In this document: piece by piece, positions 8,424 to 17,383 of the stretch
How the letters are laid out: every line of letters starts with the position of its first letter
How positions within the stretch are numbered: the stretch's first letter is position 1
NCBI RefSeq assembly: GCF_024721315.2
Contig: NZ_JANFAK020000037.1
Coordinates: 1 to 62,920, forward strand
DNA: 62,920 bases
Reading direction: 5' to 3'
Source of the DNA: Streptomyces sp. Isolate_45
GTDB taxonomy: Bacteria; Actinomycetota; Actinomycetes; Streptomycetales; Streptomycetaceae
Translations under genes and position numbers: made by a program
Notes under the pieces: model-generated
The model's input: the letters and a program-made list of their open reading frames with translations, nothing else
Database searches by the model: none
What the model was told of the DNA's origin: nothing

Positions 8424-9628
8424 TCTACGGGATCCTCGCCTGGATCTGCGCCGTCGTCGGCATCGCCGCCTTCGCCTACCGCCTTCCGGACCTGCTGCGC
8501 AGGAAGAACGACATCGCCCTGTGGGCGCTGTGCACCTACTTCCTCTGTTCCGGGATCAGCTTCCTGGTCGACCTCGACCTGCTGCGGCTGCACATCTCCG
8601 GATTCTTCGGACTGCCCAACATCACCTCGCTGATCACCCAGGTCGCGGTCGTCATCCTGACCGCGGCCCAGCAGGTCGTCCTCGTCTACTGGTCGTCCCC
8701 GCCCGCCGAGGCCCGCCGGATGGCCCGCCGCCGCGTCCTGTTCTTCGCCGCCGCCCTGTGCGTCCTCGTCCCCACCTCGCTGGCCGTGGGCCCCGCCGCC
8801 AAGTCCGAGACGGCCACCTCCACGATCCTGCTCAGCATCCAGGACGGCCGGTACGCCCTGTACATGTCGTTCTACCTGCTGATCTGCGCCATCGGACAGT
8901 TCGAGACCGTACGGCTGTCGCTGCGCTTCACCAGGATGGCCAACCGCCAGTGGCTCGCCGTCGGCATGCGCACCGTCACCCTCGGCGCGAGCCTGATCCT
9001 CGTCTACTGCGTGACCCGCGGCATCCAGATCGCGGGCACCCGGCTGGACTTCGACGGAGCCGCCCTCGATCCCATCCAGTGGACGAGCGGAAGCGTCGGC
9101 GCCCTGCTCCAGATCATCGGCTGGACCATCCCCTCCTGGGGCATCCGCGTCACCCGCGCCCGCGGCTGGATCCGCAGCTACCGCTCCTACCTGCGGCTGC
9201 GCCCGCTGTGGTGGGCGCTCTACGAGGCGTCGCCGGACATCGCCCTCGACCCGCCCCGCTCCCTGCCCCGCGACCTCATCCCGCCCCGCGACCCGCACTA
9301 CAGCCTCTACCGGCGCGTCATCGAGATCCGCGACGGCCAACTGATGCTCCGCACCTCCCTCTCCCTCGCGGACTTCGCCCGCGTCGCCCGCTCCCTGAAC
9401 CTCCCCGAGGACCCCACCTCGCCCCTGGGGGAGGCCCTCCAGGTGCGCGCCGTGCTCAGCCGCCCCGCGCAGGAGCGCGCGGAGCAGGCCGACGCCGCCG
9501 ACATTCCCGTCCGCCCGCCGTACGAGGACTTCCGCCAGGAGGTGGAGTGGCTGACGGAGGTCGCCTCTTCCTTCACGAGCCTCGGCCGACGCGGCGAAGG
9601 GGCGATCGAGGCGGGGCTCCTGTCGTGA
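8420..9628 (+). CDS. Seven-helix membrane protein of the MAB_1171c type
   Basis: A 402-residue protein starting at a GTG that overlaps the ImmA stop by 4 bases. About seven hydrophobic segments fill residues 1-225 (starting IYGILAWICAVVGIAAFAY), followed by a roughly 170-residue cytoplasmic C-terminal region (SYRSYLRLRPLWWALYEASPD onward). The membrane part followed by RPLWWAL and a C-terminal soluble domain matches the actinobacterial family named after MAB_1171c, called a putative transporter but of unknown function. In streptomycetes it repeatedly neighbours ImmA-type genes. Transport has not been shown; a membrane receptor or sensor is equally possible. Confidence 0.75.
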   Translation: MIYGILAWICAVVGIAAFAYRLPDLLRRKNDIALWALCTYFLCSGISFLVDLDLLRLHISGFFGLPNITSLITQVAVVILTAAQQVVLVYWSSPPAEARRMARRRVLFFAAALCVLVPTSLAVGPAAKSETATSTILLSIQDGRYALYMSFYLLICAIGQFETVRLSLRFTRMANRQWLAVGMRTVTLGASLILVYCVTRGIQIAGTRLDFDGAALDPIQWTSGSVGALLQIIGWTIPSWGIRVTRARGWIRSYRSYLRLRPLWWALYEASPDIALDPPRSLPRDLIPPRDPHYSLYRRVIEIRDGQLMLRTSLSLADFARVARSLNLPEDPTSPLGEALQVRAVLSRPAQERAEQADAADIPVRPPYEDFRQEVEWLTEVASSFTSLGRRGEGAIEAGLLS

Positions 9629-10566
9629 GCGCCCCGAGTCACCCCGAGTCCGCACCCCCCGCGACGGCCCCGGCCGAGGACCCGCGCACACCGCTCGGCC
9701 CGGCGCTGGACACGATCCGGCGGCTCGTCGCCCTGGACACCGAGCGGGGCGCCACGGCCGCCGTGCCCGCCGTGCGCGAGACCCTACGGCGCTTCCCGGA
9801 GCTGTCGGCCGACCCCGCGAGCCTGCACGCCGAGGACGGCGACCTGCTCGCCGCGCTCGCCGAGCTCGCCGAGGTCATCGGCTGGATCCTCTTCGACGCC
9901 GGCCTGCACTCCCCGGCCCGGCGGATGAACGCCCGGGCCCTGGCCCTGGCCGGGCTGTGCGGCGACCGTTGGACGGCGCGGCTGGTGCTGCTCAACCACA
10001 GCATGCTCGAAGCCCACACCGGCCGGCCGCGGGCGGCCCTGGCGAGCGCCGCCCGCGTCGGCGGCCCCAAGCCGTTGCCGGCCCGGGTGCACAGCCTCGT
10101 CCTGATCCGGCAGGCCCACGCCATCGCGATGCTCGGCGAACGCCGGGAACCCCTCGCGCTGATCGGCCGCGCCCGGAGCCGGTTCCTCGACGGCGTTTCC
10201 CGCCGCGACCCGCACTGGGCCTGGTGGATCGACGAGAGCGAACTCCTCGGCCACCGCGGCTGGGTCCTCGCCCGGCTGCGGTACTGGGACCGGGCCATCC
10301 CCCTCCTGCACGCCGCGGCCACCGCCCCCGGCCCGTCCTACCGGCACCTGTTCACCGCCGAACTCCTCGCGGCCCTGGTGCGCGCCGGCGCCTGGAACGA
10401 GGCCGAGGACCTCGTCGCCGAGCTCGCGCCGCGCGCCGCCGCGATCGGCTCCGCGCGGACCACCGGGACCCTGCGCCGGACGGCGCGGGACGTGCGCCGG
10501 TCCGGGCGCGCGCCGGGCCGCCTGAAGGACGCGGCGGTCCACCTCCTGGAGTCCCTGCCCGCCTGA
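9625..10566 (+). CDS. Helical-repeat (TPR-like) protein, possibly a regulator without its HTH
   Basis: A 313-residue protein whose GTG overlaps the preceding stop by 4 bases. After a Pro/Ala-rich start, residues 25-300 are alternating amphipathic helices (WILFDAGLHSPARRMNARAL, then GRPRAALASAARVG), the pattern of the TPR-like C-terminal half of many streptomycete XRE regulators. No helix-turn-helix is visible at the N-terminus, so this looks like the sensing half alone. Translational coupling to the ImmA-type peptidase and the membrane protein makes it the third part of one module. Without homology searches the TPR call rests on the helix pattern only. Confidence 0.6.
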   Translation: MSAPSHPESAPPATAPAEDPRTPLGPALDTIRRLVALDTERGATAAVPAVRETLRRFPELSADPASLHAEDGDLLAALAELAEVIGWILFDAGLHSPARRMNARALALAGLCGDRWTARLVLLNHSMLEAHTGRPRAALASAARVGGPKPLPARVHSLVLIRQAHAIAMLGERREPLALIGRARSRFLDGVSRRDPHWAWWIDESELLGHRGWVLARLRYWDRAIPLLHAAATAPGPSYRHLFTAELLAALVRAGAWNEAEDLVAELAPRAAAIGSARTTGTLRRTARDVRRSGRAPGRLKDAAVHLLESLPA

Positions 10567-10645
10567 GCGGCGCGGGCCGGACCCCGGGCACAGCCCCCCC
10601 CATCGCCACCCCCCTCCACGAACGACAGACAGGGATTGAAGACAC

Positions 10646-11125
10646 ATGCGCCAGATCCGGATACCGCTGCCCGCCGCCGCCCTCTTCGCGGTGGGCGCGC
10701 TCCTCTTCGCCGTGGGAAGACCCGTGGCCGACGTCGCGTTCGAGACACGTGCCACCACGGCCGCCGCGGAGCAGCAGTCCGCCTCCTCGGTGGGCAGCCC
10801 CTTCGTCTCGACGCACCTGTACTTCGGCACCGGCCGTCACAACGGCAACCCGCCGATCACCGACGAGCAGTTCATGAAGTTCGTGGCCGACGTGGTCACC
10901 CCCCGCTTCCCTGCCGGCCTGACCCTCCAGGAGGGGCGCGGCCAGTGGCGGGACAAGGAGGGCGACATCAACGGCGAGCGCTCCTTCGAGCTGACCGTGC
11001 TCTACCCGGTGAGCGAGGCGCACCGCCGCAACATCGACATCGAGTACATCCGTCGCCTCTACTGCAAGATGTGGGAGCTCGAGTCGGTCGGCCGGGCCGA
11101 CGTGCGGGCGCAGGCCGACTTCTGA
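10646..11125 (+). CDS. DUF3574 family protein, membrane-anchored or secreted
   Basis: A 159-residue protein. An N-terminal hydrophobic segment (residues 7-24, AALFAVGALLFAVG) serves as a signal or anchor. The remainder matches DUF3574: THLYFGTGRHNGNPPITDEQF, VTPRFPAGLTLQEGRGQW, and LYPVSEAHRRNIDIEYIRRLYC. Function is unknown; the domain looks like a small alpha/beta ferredoxin-type fold. It has its own start after an AGGGAT RBS-like site and its own terminator hairpin. Confidence 0.75.
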   Translation: MRQIRIPLPAAALFAVGALLFAVGRPVADVAFETRATTAAAEQQSASSVGSPFVSTHLYFGTGRHNGNPPITDEQFMKFVADVVTPRFPAGLTLQEGRGQWRDKEGDINGERSFELTVLYPVSEAHRRNIDIEYIRRLYCKMWELESVGRADVRAQADF

Positions 11126-11134
11126 CCCGGCCGG

Positions 11135-11162
11135 CGGCCGCCCGTGGCAGGGCGGGCGGCCG
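11135..11162 (+). terminator. Hairpin terminator after the DUF3574 gene
   Basis: A 10-bp perfect stem CGGCCGCCCG / CGGGCGGCCG with an 8-base loop starts 10 bases after the stop codon. Confidence 0.65.
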
Positions 11163-11190
11163 TACACGGCAGGGGCGGGCGTACCGGGCC

Positions 11191-11240
11191 GGTGGCCGTG
11201 ACGGGCGGGTGGCCGTGGCGGGCGGGTGGCCGTGCCGTCC
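11191..11240. repeat. Three tandem copies of a 17-base GGTGGCCGTG unit
   Basis: GGTGGCCGTG recurs at 11191, 11208 and 11225, exactly 17 bases apart, just upstream of the promoter of the SpoIIE gene. It may be simple slippage or a stack of regulator sites. Confidence 0.5.
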
Positions 11241-11281
11241 CCGCCCGGCTCCGCCCCGACGCGCCGTCCCATGCCCTCGGA

Positions 11282-11287
11282 TAGGGT
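11282..11287 (+). promoter_or_regulatory. TAGGGT -10 box of the SpoIIE phosphatase gene
   Basis: The box fits the TAnnnT consensus and predicts a leader of about 35 bases carrying a GGTGAGG RBS. No clear -35 is seen. Confidence 0.4.
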
Positions 11288-11328
11288 GAATCGGAAGCAA
11301 ACAGGCCCCCCGGGGTGAGGTCGGTGCG

Positions 11329-13386
11329 TTGGACACTTACCAGTCGACGAGCGAGGTGCCCGATCAGCCGATGGCGGCGGTCGGATACGCCGGCGTACTC
11401 CGCGAGCTGCTGCCGATCGCCCTGTGGCGGGAGGACGCGGACGGCCGCATCGTGGAATGGTCACTGGCCGCCCAGGACCTCCTCGGGCACCGTCCCGAGG
11501 ACATCCTCGGCAAGCCCGGCACCTCCGTGCTCGTCCCCGAGGCCAACCGCGAGCTCGCCGGCGACCTGACCCGCCGCGTCCAGGCCGGGGAGACCGTCGT
11601 CGGCACGCTGCCCGTCCGCCACCGCGACGGGCACCGCGTGGTGATGGAGATGTGGATCGTGCCCGCCGCGGACCCGCAGGGCCGCACGGGCGCCCTCCTG
11701 ATCGCCGTCGAGACCTCCGAGGTCCTGCACATGCGGGACTCCCTCGCCGCCCTCCAGAGCCTCTTCACCCAGTCCCCGATCGGCCTCGCCACCCTCGGCC
11801 CCGACCTGCGCTTCCTGCGGGTCAACGACGCCCTGGCCCGGATGAACGGCGTCCCGGCCGCCGACCACCTCGGAAAACGGCTCACCGAGGTCGTGCCCGG
11901 GGTCAACGCCGCCGCGCTGGAGGCGACCATGCGGCAGGTGCTGGAGTGCGGCAGCGCCGTCGTCGACGTCCGCCGCACCGGCCGCACCCCCGCCGACCCC
12001 GAGCACGACCGCACCTGGTCCTGTTCGTACGCCCCGCTGCTCGACGGGAGCGGCCGCCGCCTCGGCCTCATCGCCTCCCTCATCGACATCACCGAGGGCC
12101 AGCGGGCCCAGCTGGAGGCCGAGCGGGCCCGCACCCGCTTCGCGCTCCTCGCCGAGGCCGGTACCCGCATCGGCACCACCCTCGACCTGCGCCAGACCGC
12201 CCGGGAGATCGTGGACCTGCTGGTCCCGCAGCTCGCGGACTCCGCCGACGTGCAGATCCTCGAAGCGGTCCTCGACCCGGACGAGTCCGCGGCCTCCACC
12301 CGCGGGGTGCTGCGCCGACTCGCCGCCACCTTCCCCGACCCGACGGCGCCCACCGCGAAGCTCACCGCCGGTCAGACCTTCCAGGTCCCGGCCGGGACGG
12401 TCTACGAACGGGTCGTCACCGAGGGCGTACCGATGGCCCTGTACGCCTCGGACATCCCCGCGCTGATCACCGACCCCCGCGCACAACCCCTGCGCGACTA
12501 CCTCGCCACCCTCGGCTCGGCGCGCATGGTGCCGCTGGTCGCCCGCGGCACGGTGCTGGGGGCCGTGGCCGTGACCCGGGTCCGCGAACGCGAGCCGTTC
12601 GACGAACAGGACGGCGTACTGATCGACGAGCTCGTCGCGCGCGCCGCCCTCAACATCGACAACGCACGGATGTACACGACGCAGCGCCAGGCCGCCCGCA
12701 CCCTCCAGCGCAGCCTCACCAACAGCGCCCTCCCCGAGGTCCCCGGCCTGGAACTGACCGGCCGCTACCTGCCCGCCAGCGACCACGACGTCGGCGGCGA
12801 CTGGTTCGACGTCATCCAGCTGCCCCGGGGCCGCACCGGCCTCGTCATCGGCGACGTGATGGGCCACGGCATCCACGCGGCCGCCGTCATGGGACAGCTC
12901 CGCACGGCGGTACGGACCCTCGCGCGCGAGGACGTGCCGCCCGCCCGGCTGCTGCGCTCCCTCGACGCGGTCGTCGCCGACCTCGGCGAGGACGAGATGG
13001 CCACCTGCGTGTACGCCGTCCACGACCCGGCGACCGGCGGCTGCGTGATCGCCCGCGCCGGGCACCCGCCGCCCGCGGTGGCCTCCGCGGACGGCACGGT
13101 CACCTTCCTCGACGGGCCGTCCGGCACCCCGCTCGGCACGGGCGGACACGACTTCCGCACCGAGGAGGTGCCGCTGCCCCCCGGCAGCCTGCTCGTGCTG
13201 TACACGGACGGCCTCATCGAGGCCCGCGACCGTGACCTCGACGAGGGCATGGAGCGCCTCGGCCGGGCGCTGCGGCGGGCCGCACAGCCCCTGGAGGAGC
13301 TGTGCGAGGGAATCCTGGCCCAGCTGCTCCCCAGTGCCCCCCAGGACGACGTGGCGATCCTCCTGGCCCGTACCAGGGCCTGCTGA
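11329..13386 (+). CDS. PAS-PAS-GAF-SpoIIE (PP2C-type) serine phosphatase
   Basis: A 685-residue soluble phosphatase of the RsbU/SpoIIE type. Order: PAS at about 27-125 (LPIALWREDADGRIVEWSLAA), a second PAS at 142-262 (LFTQSPIGLATLGPDLRFLRVN), GAF at about 275-440, and the PP2C domain at about 470-683 with VGGDWFDV at 488 and IGDVMGHG at 507, which carry metal-binding aspartates. Such proteins dephosphorylate anti-anti-sigma factors in partner-switching pathways; streptomycetes have dozens. The TTG at 11329 has GGTGAGG upstream. No transmembrane segment, so the signal is probably cytoplasmic. It ends 36 bases from the end of a related gene on the other strand. Confidence 0.9.
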   Translation: MDTYQSTSEVPDQPMAAVGYAGVLRELLPIALWREDADGRIVEWSLAAQDLLGHRPEDILGKPGTSVLVPEANRELAGDLTRRVQAGETVVGTLPVRHRDGHRVVMEMWIVPAADPQGRTGALLIAVETSEVLHMRDSLAALQSLFTQSPIGLATLGPDLRFLRVNDALARMNGVPAADHLGKRLTEVVPGVNAAALEATMRQVLECGSAVVDVRRTGRTPADPEHDRTWSCSYAPLLDGSGRRLGLIASLIDITEGQRAQLEAERARTRFALLAEAGTRIGTTLDLRQTAREIVDLLVPQLADSADVQILEAVLDPDESAASTRGVLRRLAATFPDPTAPTAKLTAGQTFQVPAGTVYERVVTEGVPMALYASDIPALITDPRAQPLRDYLATLGSARMVPLVARGTVLGAVAVTRVREREPFDEQDGVLIDELVARAALNIDNARMYTTQRQAARTLQRSLTNSALPEVPGLELTGRYLPASDHDVGGDWFDVIQLPRGRTGLVIGDVMGHGIHAAAVMGQLRTAVRTLAREDVPPARLLRSLDAVVADLGEDEMATCVYAVHDPATGGCVIARAGHPPPAVASADGTVTFLDGPSGTPLGTGGHDFRTEEVPLPPGSLLVLYTDGLIEARDRDLDEGMERLGRALRRAAQPLEELCEGILAQLLPSAPQDDVAILLARTRAC

Positions 13387-13422
13387 GGTTCGAGCGGCCG
13401 GATCCCGCACGGACCCCGCCCG

Positions 13423-16287
13423 TCACCAGCCGAGGTCCTCCAGGGCCTCCAGGTCGAGGGCGGGCCCCACGGCCGGCTCGGGGCCCGCCGTCAGGGACAG
13501 CTCCGCCCAGATGACCTTCCCGCGGTCCGTGTAGCGGGTGCCCCACCGTTCGGCGTACTGGGCCACCAGGAACAGGCCGCGGCCGCCCTCGTCGGTGGTC
13601 GCCGCGTACCGCAGGTGCGGGGAGGTGCTGCTGCCGTCGGAGACCTCGCAGATCAGGTTCCGGTCGTACAGCAGGCGGACCCGGACGGGCGCCGACCCGT
13701 ACCGGATGGCGTTGGTGATCAGCTCGCTGAGGACGAGTTCCGCGGTGAAGGAGATCTCCTCCAGTCCCCAGGCGGCGAGCTGGGCGCCGCCCGCGCCCCG
13801 CACCCGGGACACGGCCGACGGATCGCCGGGCACCTCCCATTCCGCGATCCGGTCGGGGTCCAGCCGCCTGGTGTCGGCGATCAGCAGGGCGATGTCGTCG
13901 CTCGGCGACGGGAACAGCAGCGCGGCCAGCACGTCCGCGCAGGCCTGGTCGGGGCTGCGGCCGGGCTGCGACAGGGTCTCGCGCAGCAGGGCGAGCCCGG
14001 AGTCGAAGTCGCGGTCGCGGTCCTCCAGGAGGCCGTCGGTGAACAGCACGAGCCGGCTCCCCTCGGGCAGCCGCAGCCCCGTCGCCTCGAACGGCATGCC
14101 GCCCACGCCGAGGGGGAGCCCGGGAGGTAGTTCGGGGAACTCCACCCGTCCGTCGGCGTGCACCAGGGCCGGCCCGGGGTGGCCGGCGCTGGCGATCGTG
14201 CAGGCTCCGGAGGCCGGGTCGTAGACCGCGTACAGGCAGGTGGCGCCGGTGATCCCGGCGGGCTCCTCGCCGGTGTCGGGGCCCTCCCCGTCCGCGGCGG
14301 AACCCGCCCGGCCGCCCGTCCACGACGGCTCGTCACCGCCCCGGTCGGATGCCGCGCCGCCCGGGCCCTCGGCCGGAACACCGCGCTCCAGCTGGTCGAT
14401 CCGGTCGATCAGCTCGTCCAGGTGTCCCAGCAGTTCGTCGGGCGGCATGTCGAGGGTGGAGAAGTTGTGCACGGCCGTGCGCAGGCGGCCCATGGTCGCC
14501 GCCGCGTGCACCCCGTGCCCCACCACGTCGCCCACCACCAGCGCCACCCGGGCGCCGGGCAGCGGGATCACGTCGAACCAGTCGCCGCCCACCCCCGCCT
14601 TCGCGGGCAGGTACCGGAAGGCCACGTCGACCGCGCTCAGGTCGGGCAGCACCCTCGGCAGCAGACTGCGCTGGAGGGTCACGGCCGTGGCGTGTTCCCG
14701 GGTGAAGCGGCGGGCGTTGTCGATGGACACCGCCGCCCGCGCCCCCAGCTCCTCGGCGAACGACAGGTCCTCGTCGTCGAAGGCCTCCGGCGTGTCCGCG
14801 GCCCGCCAGAAGTTCGCCATGCCCAGCACCACGCCCCTCGCCTGGAGCGGTACGGAGATCAGCGAGTGCAGCCCGTAGTCCAGGGCCACCCGGGTACCCG
14901 CGGCGTCCTGGGCCCGCCAGCCCATCGCGGCGTTCAGGTCGGGCGCGAGCACCGCGTGCCCGGCGTCCAGGGCCGCGGACATCGGGGCGGTGGGGACGGC
15001 GAACCGGATCACGTCGCCGACGGGCTGGAGCGGCTGGTCGGTGCGCACCCCCGACATCGCCGCCCGGCGCATCTCGGTGTGCGCGCCCGCGGCCGGGGAC
15101 GGCTCCTCGCCGCGCAGCACCGGCTCCAGGAGTTCGACGGTGACGAAGTCCGCGAAGCGCGGCACGGCCACCTCCGAGAGCTCCTCGGCGGTGCGCACCA
15201 CGTCCAGGGTGGTGCCGATCCGCACCCCGGCGTCGTAGAGCATCTGGAGCCGCTCCCGGGCCACCTCGGCGCGTCCGGCGAGAGCGGCGAGCTCCGTGGA
15301 GTCGCGCAGGGTCATGACGCTGCCCGAAGGACGTCCGGAGAAGGTCTCGGTGGGGCGGACGTTCACCGCGATGAGCCGGTCGCCCGCCCGGTGGACCTCG
15401 TCCGTCACGACCCTGCGGGAGGTCAGCAGCTCGGTGGTACGCGGGTCCAGGCCCAGCTCCGCCACGTGCCGCTGCTCGGCGTCGGGCGGCAGGTCCAGGA
15501 GCCGGCGGGCCTCGTCGTTGGCGAGGACCAGACGGTCGGACGTGTCGATGATCAGCACGCCCTCGCGCACGGCGTGCAGCACCGCCTCGTGGTGCTCGTT
15601 CATCCGGGCCATCTCGGCGGCGCCCAGGCCCCGCGTCTGGCGCCGCAGCCGCCGGCTGACCAGGGCGGCGCCGCCGGTGCCGAGGAGCAGGGCGCCCGCT
15701 GCCGCGCCGAGCAGCAGCGGCAGCTGCCCCTCGACCACGTTCGCGACCCTCTCGATCTCGATGCCGGTGGAGACCAGGCCGACGATGTCGCCGCGTTCGT
15801 CCCGTACGGGGACCACCGCGCGGACCGCGTCACTGGGCTTGCCCTGGAACACCTCGGTGAACGACAGGCCGGCGGCCGCGCGGGCGAGGTCGCCGGTGGC
15901 CCTCTCGCCGATCAGCTCGGGCCGGGAATCGGTGTAGCGGACGCCGTCGATGGTCATCACGGCCACGAAGTCCACCCCGGAGCCCTTCCGGGCGCCCTCC
16001 GCCAGGGCCTGGAGACCGGCCGTCGGGTCCGGGCCCCGCAGGGCGGCCGGCAGGCCGGGGGCGTGGGCGAAGGCCTCGGCGGCGGCCAGCGAACGGTTGC
16101 GGGCGTCCTGCCGGCTGTCGTAGCGGGCCTGGAACACCAGGGCCAACGCGGCCGCGGTGATCAACACCGCGACGATCACCGCCTGGAGCGCGAACACCTG
16201 CCCGGCGACCGTGCCCGGCGCCAGGGAGAGGCGCGCGAGCAGGCTTGCCGGCCGCGCTTCCCCGTGTCGACCCGAACGTCCGGTCAT
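13423..16287 (-). CDS. Membrane sensor with PAS, GAF, SpoIIE phosphatase and anti-sigma-type ATPase domains
   Basis: A 954-residue multidomain sensor. TM1 at 31-52, a Cache-like extracellular domain at about 53-185 (TDSRPELIGERATGDLARA, with IVGLVSTGIEIERV before TM2), TM2 at about 188-211, PAS at 235-335, GAF at 345-530, SpoIIE/PP2C at about 550-790 (VGGDWFDV at 567, VVGDVVGHG at 584), and a histidine-kinase-like ATPase at 815-940 (ELITNAIRYG). Phosphatase plus anti-sigma-like kinase in one chain suggests a self-contained partner switch. A 45-residue Gly/Ser/Glu-rich insert at 636-680 breaks the phosphatase domain. The start overlaps the end of the upstream regulator gene by 4 bases (ATGA), so the two are co-transcribed. 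Confidence 0.9.
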   Translation of the reverse strand: MTGRSGRHGEARPASLLARLSLAPGTVAGQVFALQAVIVAVLITAAALALVFQARYDSRQDARNRSLAAAEAFAHAPGLPAALRGPDPTAGLQALAEGARKGSGVDFVAVMTIDGVRYTDSRPELIGERATGDLARAAAGLSFTEVFQGKPSDAVRAVVPVRDERGDIVGLVSTGIEIERVANVVEGQLPLLLGAAAGALLLGTGGAALVSRRLRRQTRGLGAAEMARMNEHHEAVLHAVREGVLIIDTSDRLVLANDEARRLLDLPPDAEQRHVAELGLDPRTTELLTSRRVVTDEVHRAGDRLIAVNVRPTETFSGRPSGSVMTLRDSTELAALAGRAEVARERLQMLYDAGVRIGTTLDVVRTAEELSEVAVPRFADFVTVELLEPVLRGEEPSPAAGAHTEMRRAAMSGVRTDQPLQPVGDVIRFAVPTAPMSAALDAGHAVLAPDLNAAMGWRAQDAAGTRVALDYGLHSLISVPLQARGVVLGMANFWRAADTPEAFDDEDLSFAEELGARAAVSIDNARRFTREHATAVTLQRSLLPRVLPDLSAVDVAFRYLPAKAGVGGDWFDVIPLPGARVALVVGDVVGHGVHAAATMGRLRTAVHNFSTLDMPPDELLGHLDELIDRIDQLERGVPAEGPGGAASDRGGDEPSWTGGRAGSAADGEGPDTGEEPAGITGATCLYAVYDPASGACTIASAGHPGPALVHADGRVEFPELPPGLPLGVGGMPFEATGLRLPEGSRLVLFTDGLLEDRDRDFDSGLALLRETLSQPGRSPDQACADVLAALLFPSPSDDIALLIADTRRLDPDRIAEWEVPGDPSAVSRVRGAGGAQLAAWGLEEISFTAELVLSELITNAIRYGSAPVRVRLLYDRNLICEVSDGSSTSPHLRYAATTDEGGRGLFLVAQYAERWGTRYTDRGKVIWAELSLTAGPEPAVGPALDLEALEDLGW

Positions 16288-17270
16288 GAGCCCTTTCTAA
16301 CACTGTCGCCGCGTCCCGGTGCGGTGGCCGCCGCCGCACGGTACGCGCGCGGGCTGAGGCCGACCCGGGCGCCGAAGTGCTGGCGGAAGGTGACCTCGCT
16401 GGCGAACCCGGCCCGCCGGGCCACTTCCGGGACGGGGTGGTCGGTGCGCTCCAGGAGTTTGCGGGCCTCGTCCAGACGCCGGCCGAGCAGCCACCGGTGC
16501 GGGGTGGTCCCGGTCGCCGCGGTGAAGTGCCGGGCGAAGGAACGGGGGGACATCCCGGCCCAGCGCGCCAGCGTCGCCACGTCCAGCGGCTCGTGCAGCC
16601 GGCGCAGGGCCTGTTCCCGTACGGCGGCGAGGGCCTCGGCGATCCGGTCCGCCGCCGGAACGGGCCGGTCCAGGTACTGGGCGTGGTCGCCGGTGCGGAA
16701 CGGGCCGGTCACCATCGAGCGGGCGATGGCCGCCGCGGCCTCCGCCCCGTGGGCCTCCCGCACGAGGTGCAGGCACAGGTCGATTCCGGAGGCCACCCCG
16801 GCGGAGGTCCACAGCCCGTCGTCCTCCACGTACAGCGGGGCGTCCTCGACCAGCACCCCCGGATAGCGGGCCGCGAGTTGCGGGGCGAGCCACCAGTGGG
16901 TCACCGCCCGGCGGCCCTCCAACAGCCCGGCCTCGGCCAGTACGAAGGCCCCCGCGCACAGGGCGGCCACCGGAACGCCGCGGGCGTGCGCGGCGCGCAG
17001 CGCGGCGAGCACCGGCTCGGGCGTCGGGTCGCCGGGTTCGGCCAGCGCGGGCACGACGACCAGGTCGGCGGCGCTGAGCCAGTCGAGTCCGCGGTCGGGC
17101 GTGAGGGTGAGCCCGCCGGGCAGCGCGATCGGGCCGCCGTCCAGCGCGCACCGGCGCAGCTCGAAGGGGGGCACCCCGACCCGGCTGCGGTCGGGTCCCC
17201 ACACCTCGGTGATGACGGCGAGGTCGAAGCTCCGGATCCCGGGCTGGGCGACGATCGCGACGCGCTCCAT
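16284..17270 (-). CDS. GlxA-type regulator: DJ-1/PfpI domain plus AraC helix-turn-helix
   Basis: A 328-residue regulator. The N-terminal DJ-1/PfpI-like domain (MERVAIVAQPGIRSFDLAVI, and AALCAGAFVLAEAGLLEGR near residue 130) is followed by two AraC HTH motifs at about 225-315 (LDVATLARWAGMSPRSFARHF; PVPEVARRAGFASEVTFRQHF). The ATG at 17270 begins the conserved beta-strand; an open frame extends 21 codons further without coding character. It is divergent from a cysteine hydrolase gene, 113 bases apart, the usual arrangement for this regulator type, and is followed by the sensor phosphatase with a 4-base overlap. Confidence 0.9.
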   Translation of the reverse strand: MERVAIVAQPGIRSFDLAVITEVWGPDRSRVGVPPFELRRCALDGGPIALPGGLTLTPDRGLDWLSAADLVVVPALAEPGDPTPEPVLAALRAAHARGVPVAALCAGAFVLAEAGLLEGRRAVTHWWLAPQLAARYPGVLVEDAPLYVEDDGLWTSAGVASGIDLCLHLVREAHGAEAAAAIARSMVTGPFRTGDHAQYLDRPVPAADRIAEALAAVREQALRRLHEPLDVATLARWAGMSPRSFARHFTAATGTTPHRWLLGRRLDEARKLLERTDHPVPEVARRAGFASEVTFRQHFGARVGLSPRAYRAAAATAPGRGDSVRKGS

Positions 17271-17383
17271 GGAGCCACTGTGCCAGACCCCGCCCGCACC
17301 GTCCTGCCAGGCCGGCAGGATCCCATCGATCAAGGTCCGCGCAGCCCCTGGGACGGGTGCGCCGCCGAGGACACGATGGAGCC

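Noticed and set aside
11191..11240. CRISPR-like spaced repeat
   Set aside because: Tandem 17-base units without spacers of constant unique sequence, and no cas genes.
14158..16866. 902-codon open frame on the plus strand
   Set aside because: Mirror of the SpoIIE sensor and AraC-type regulator; the sequence is His/Gln/Gly/Arg-rich without domains and arises from high third-position GC on the other strand.
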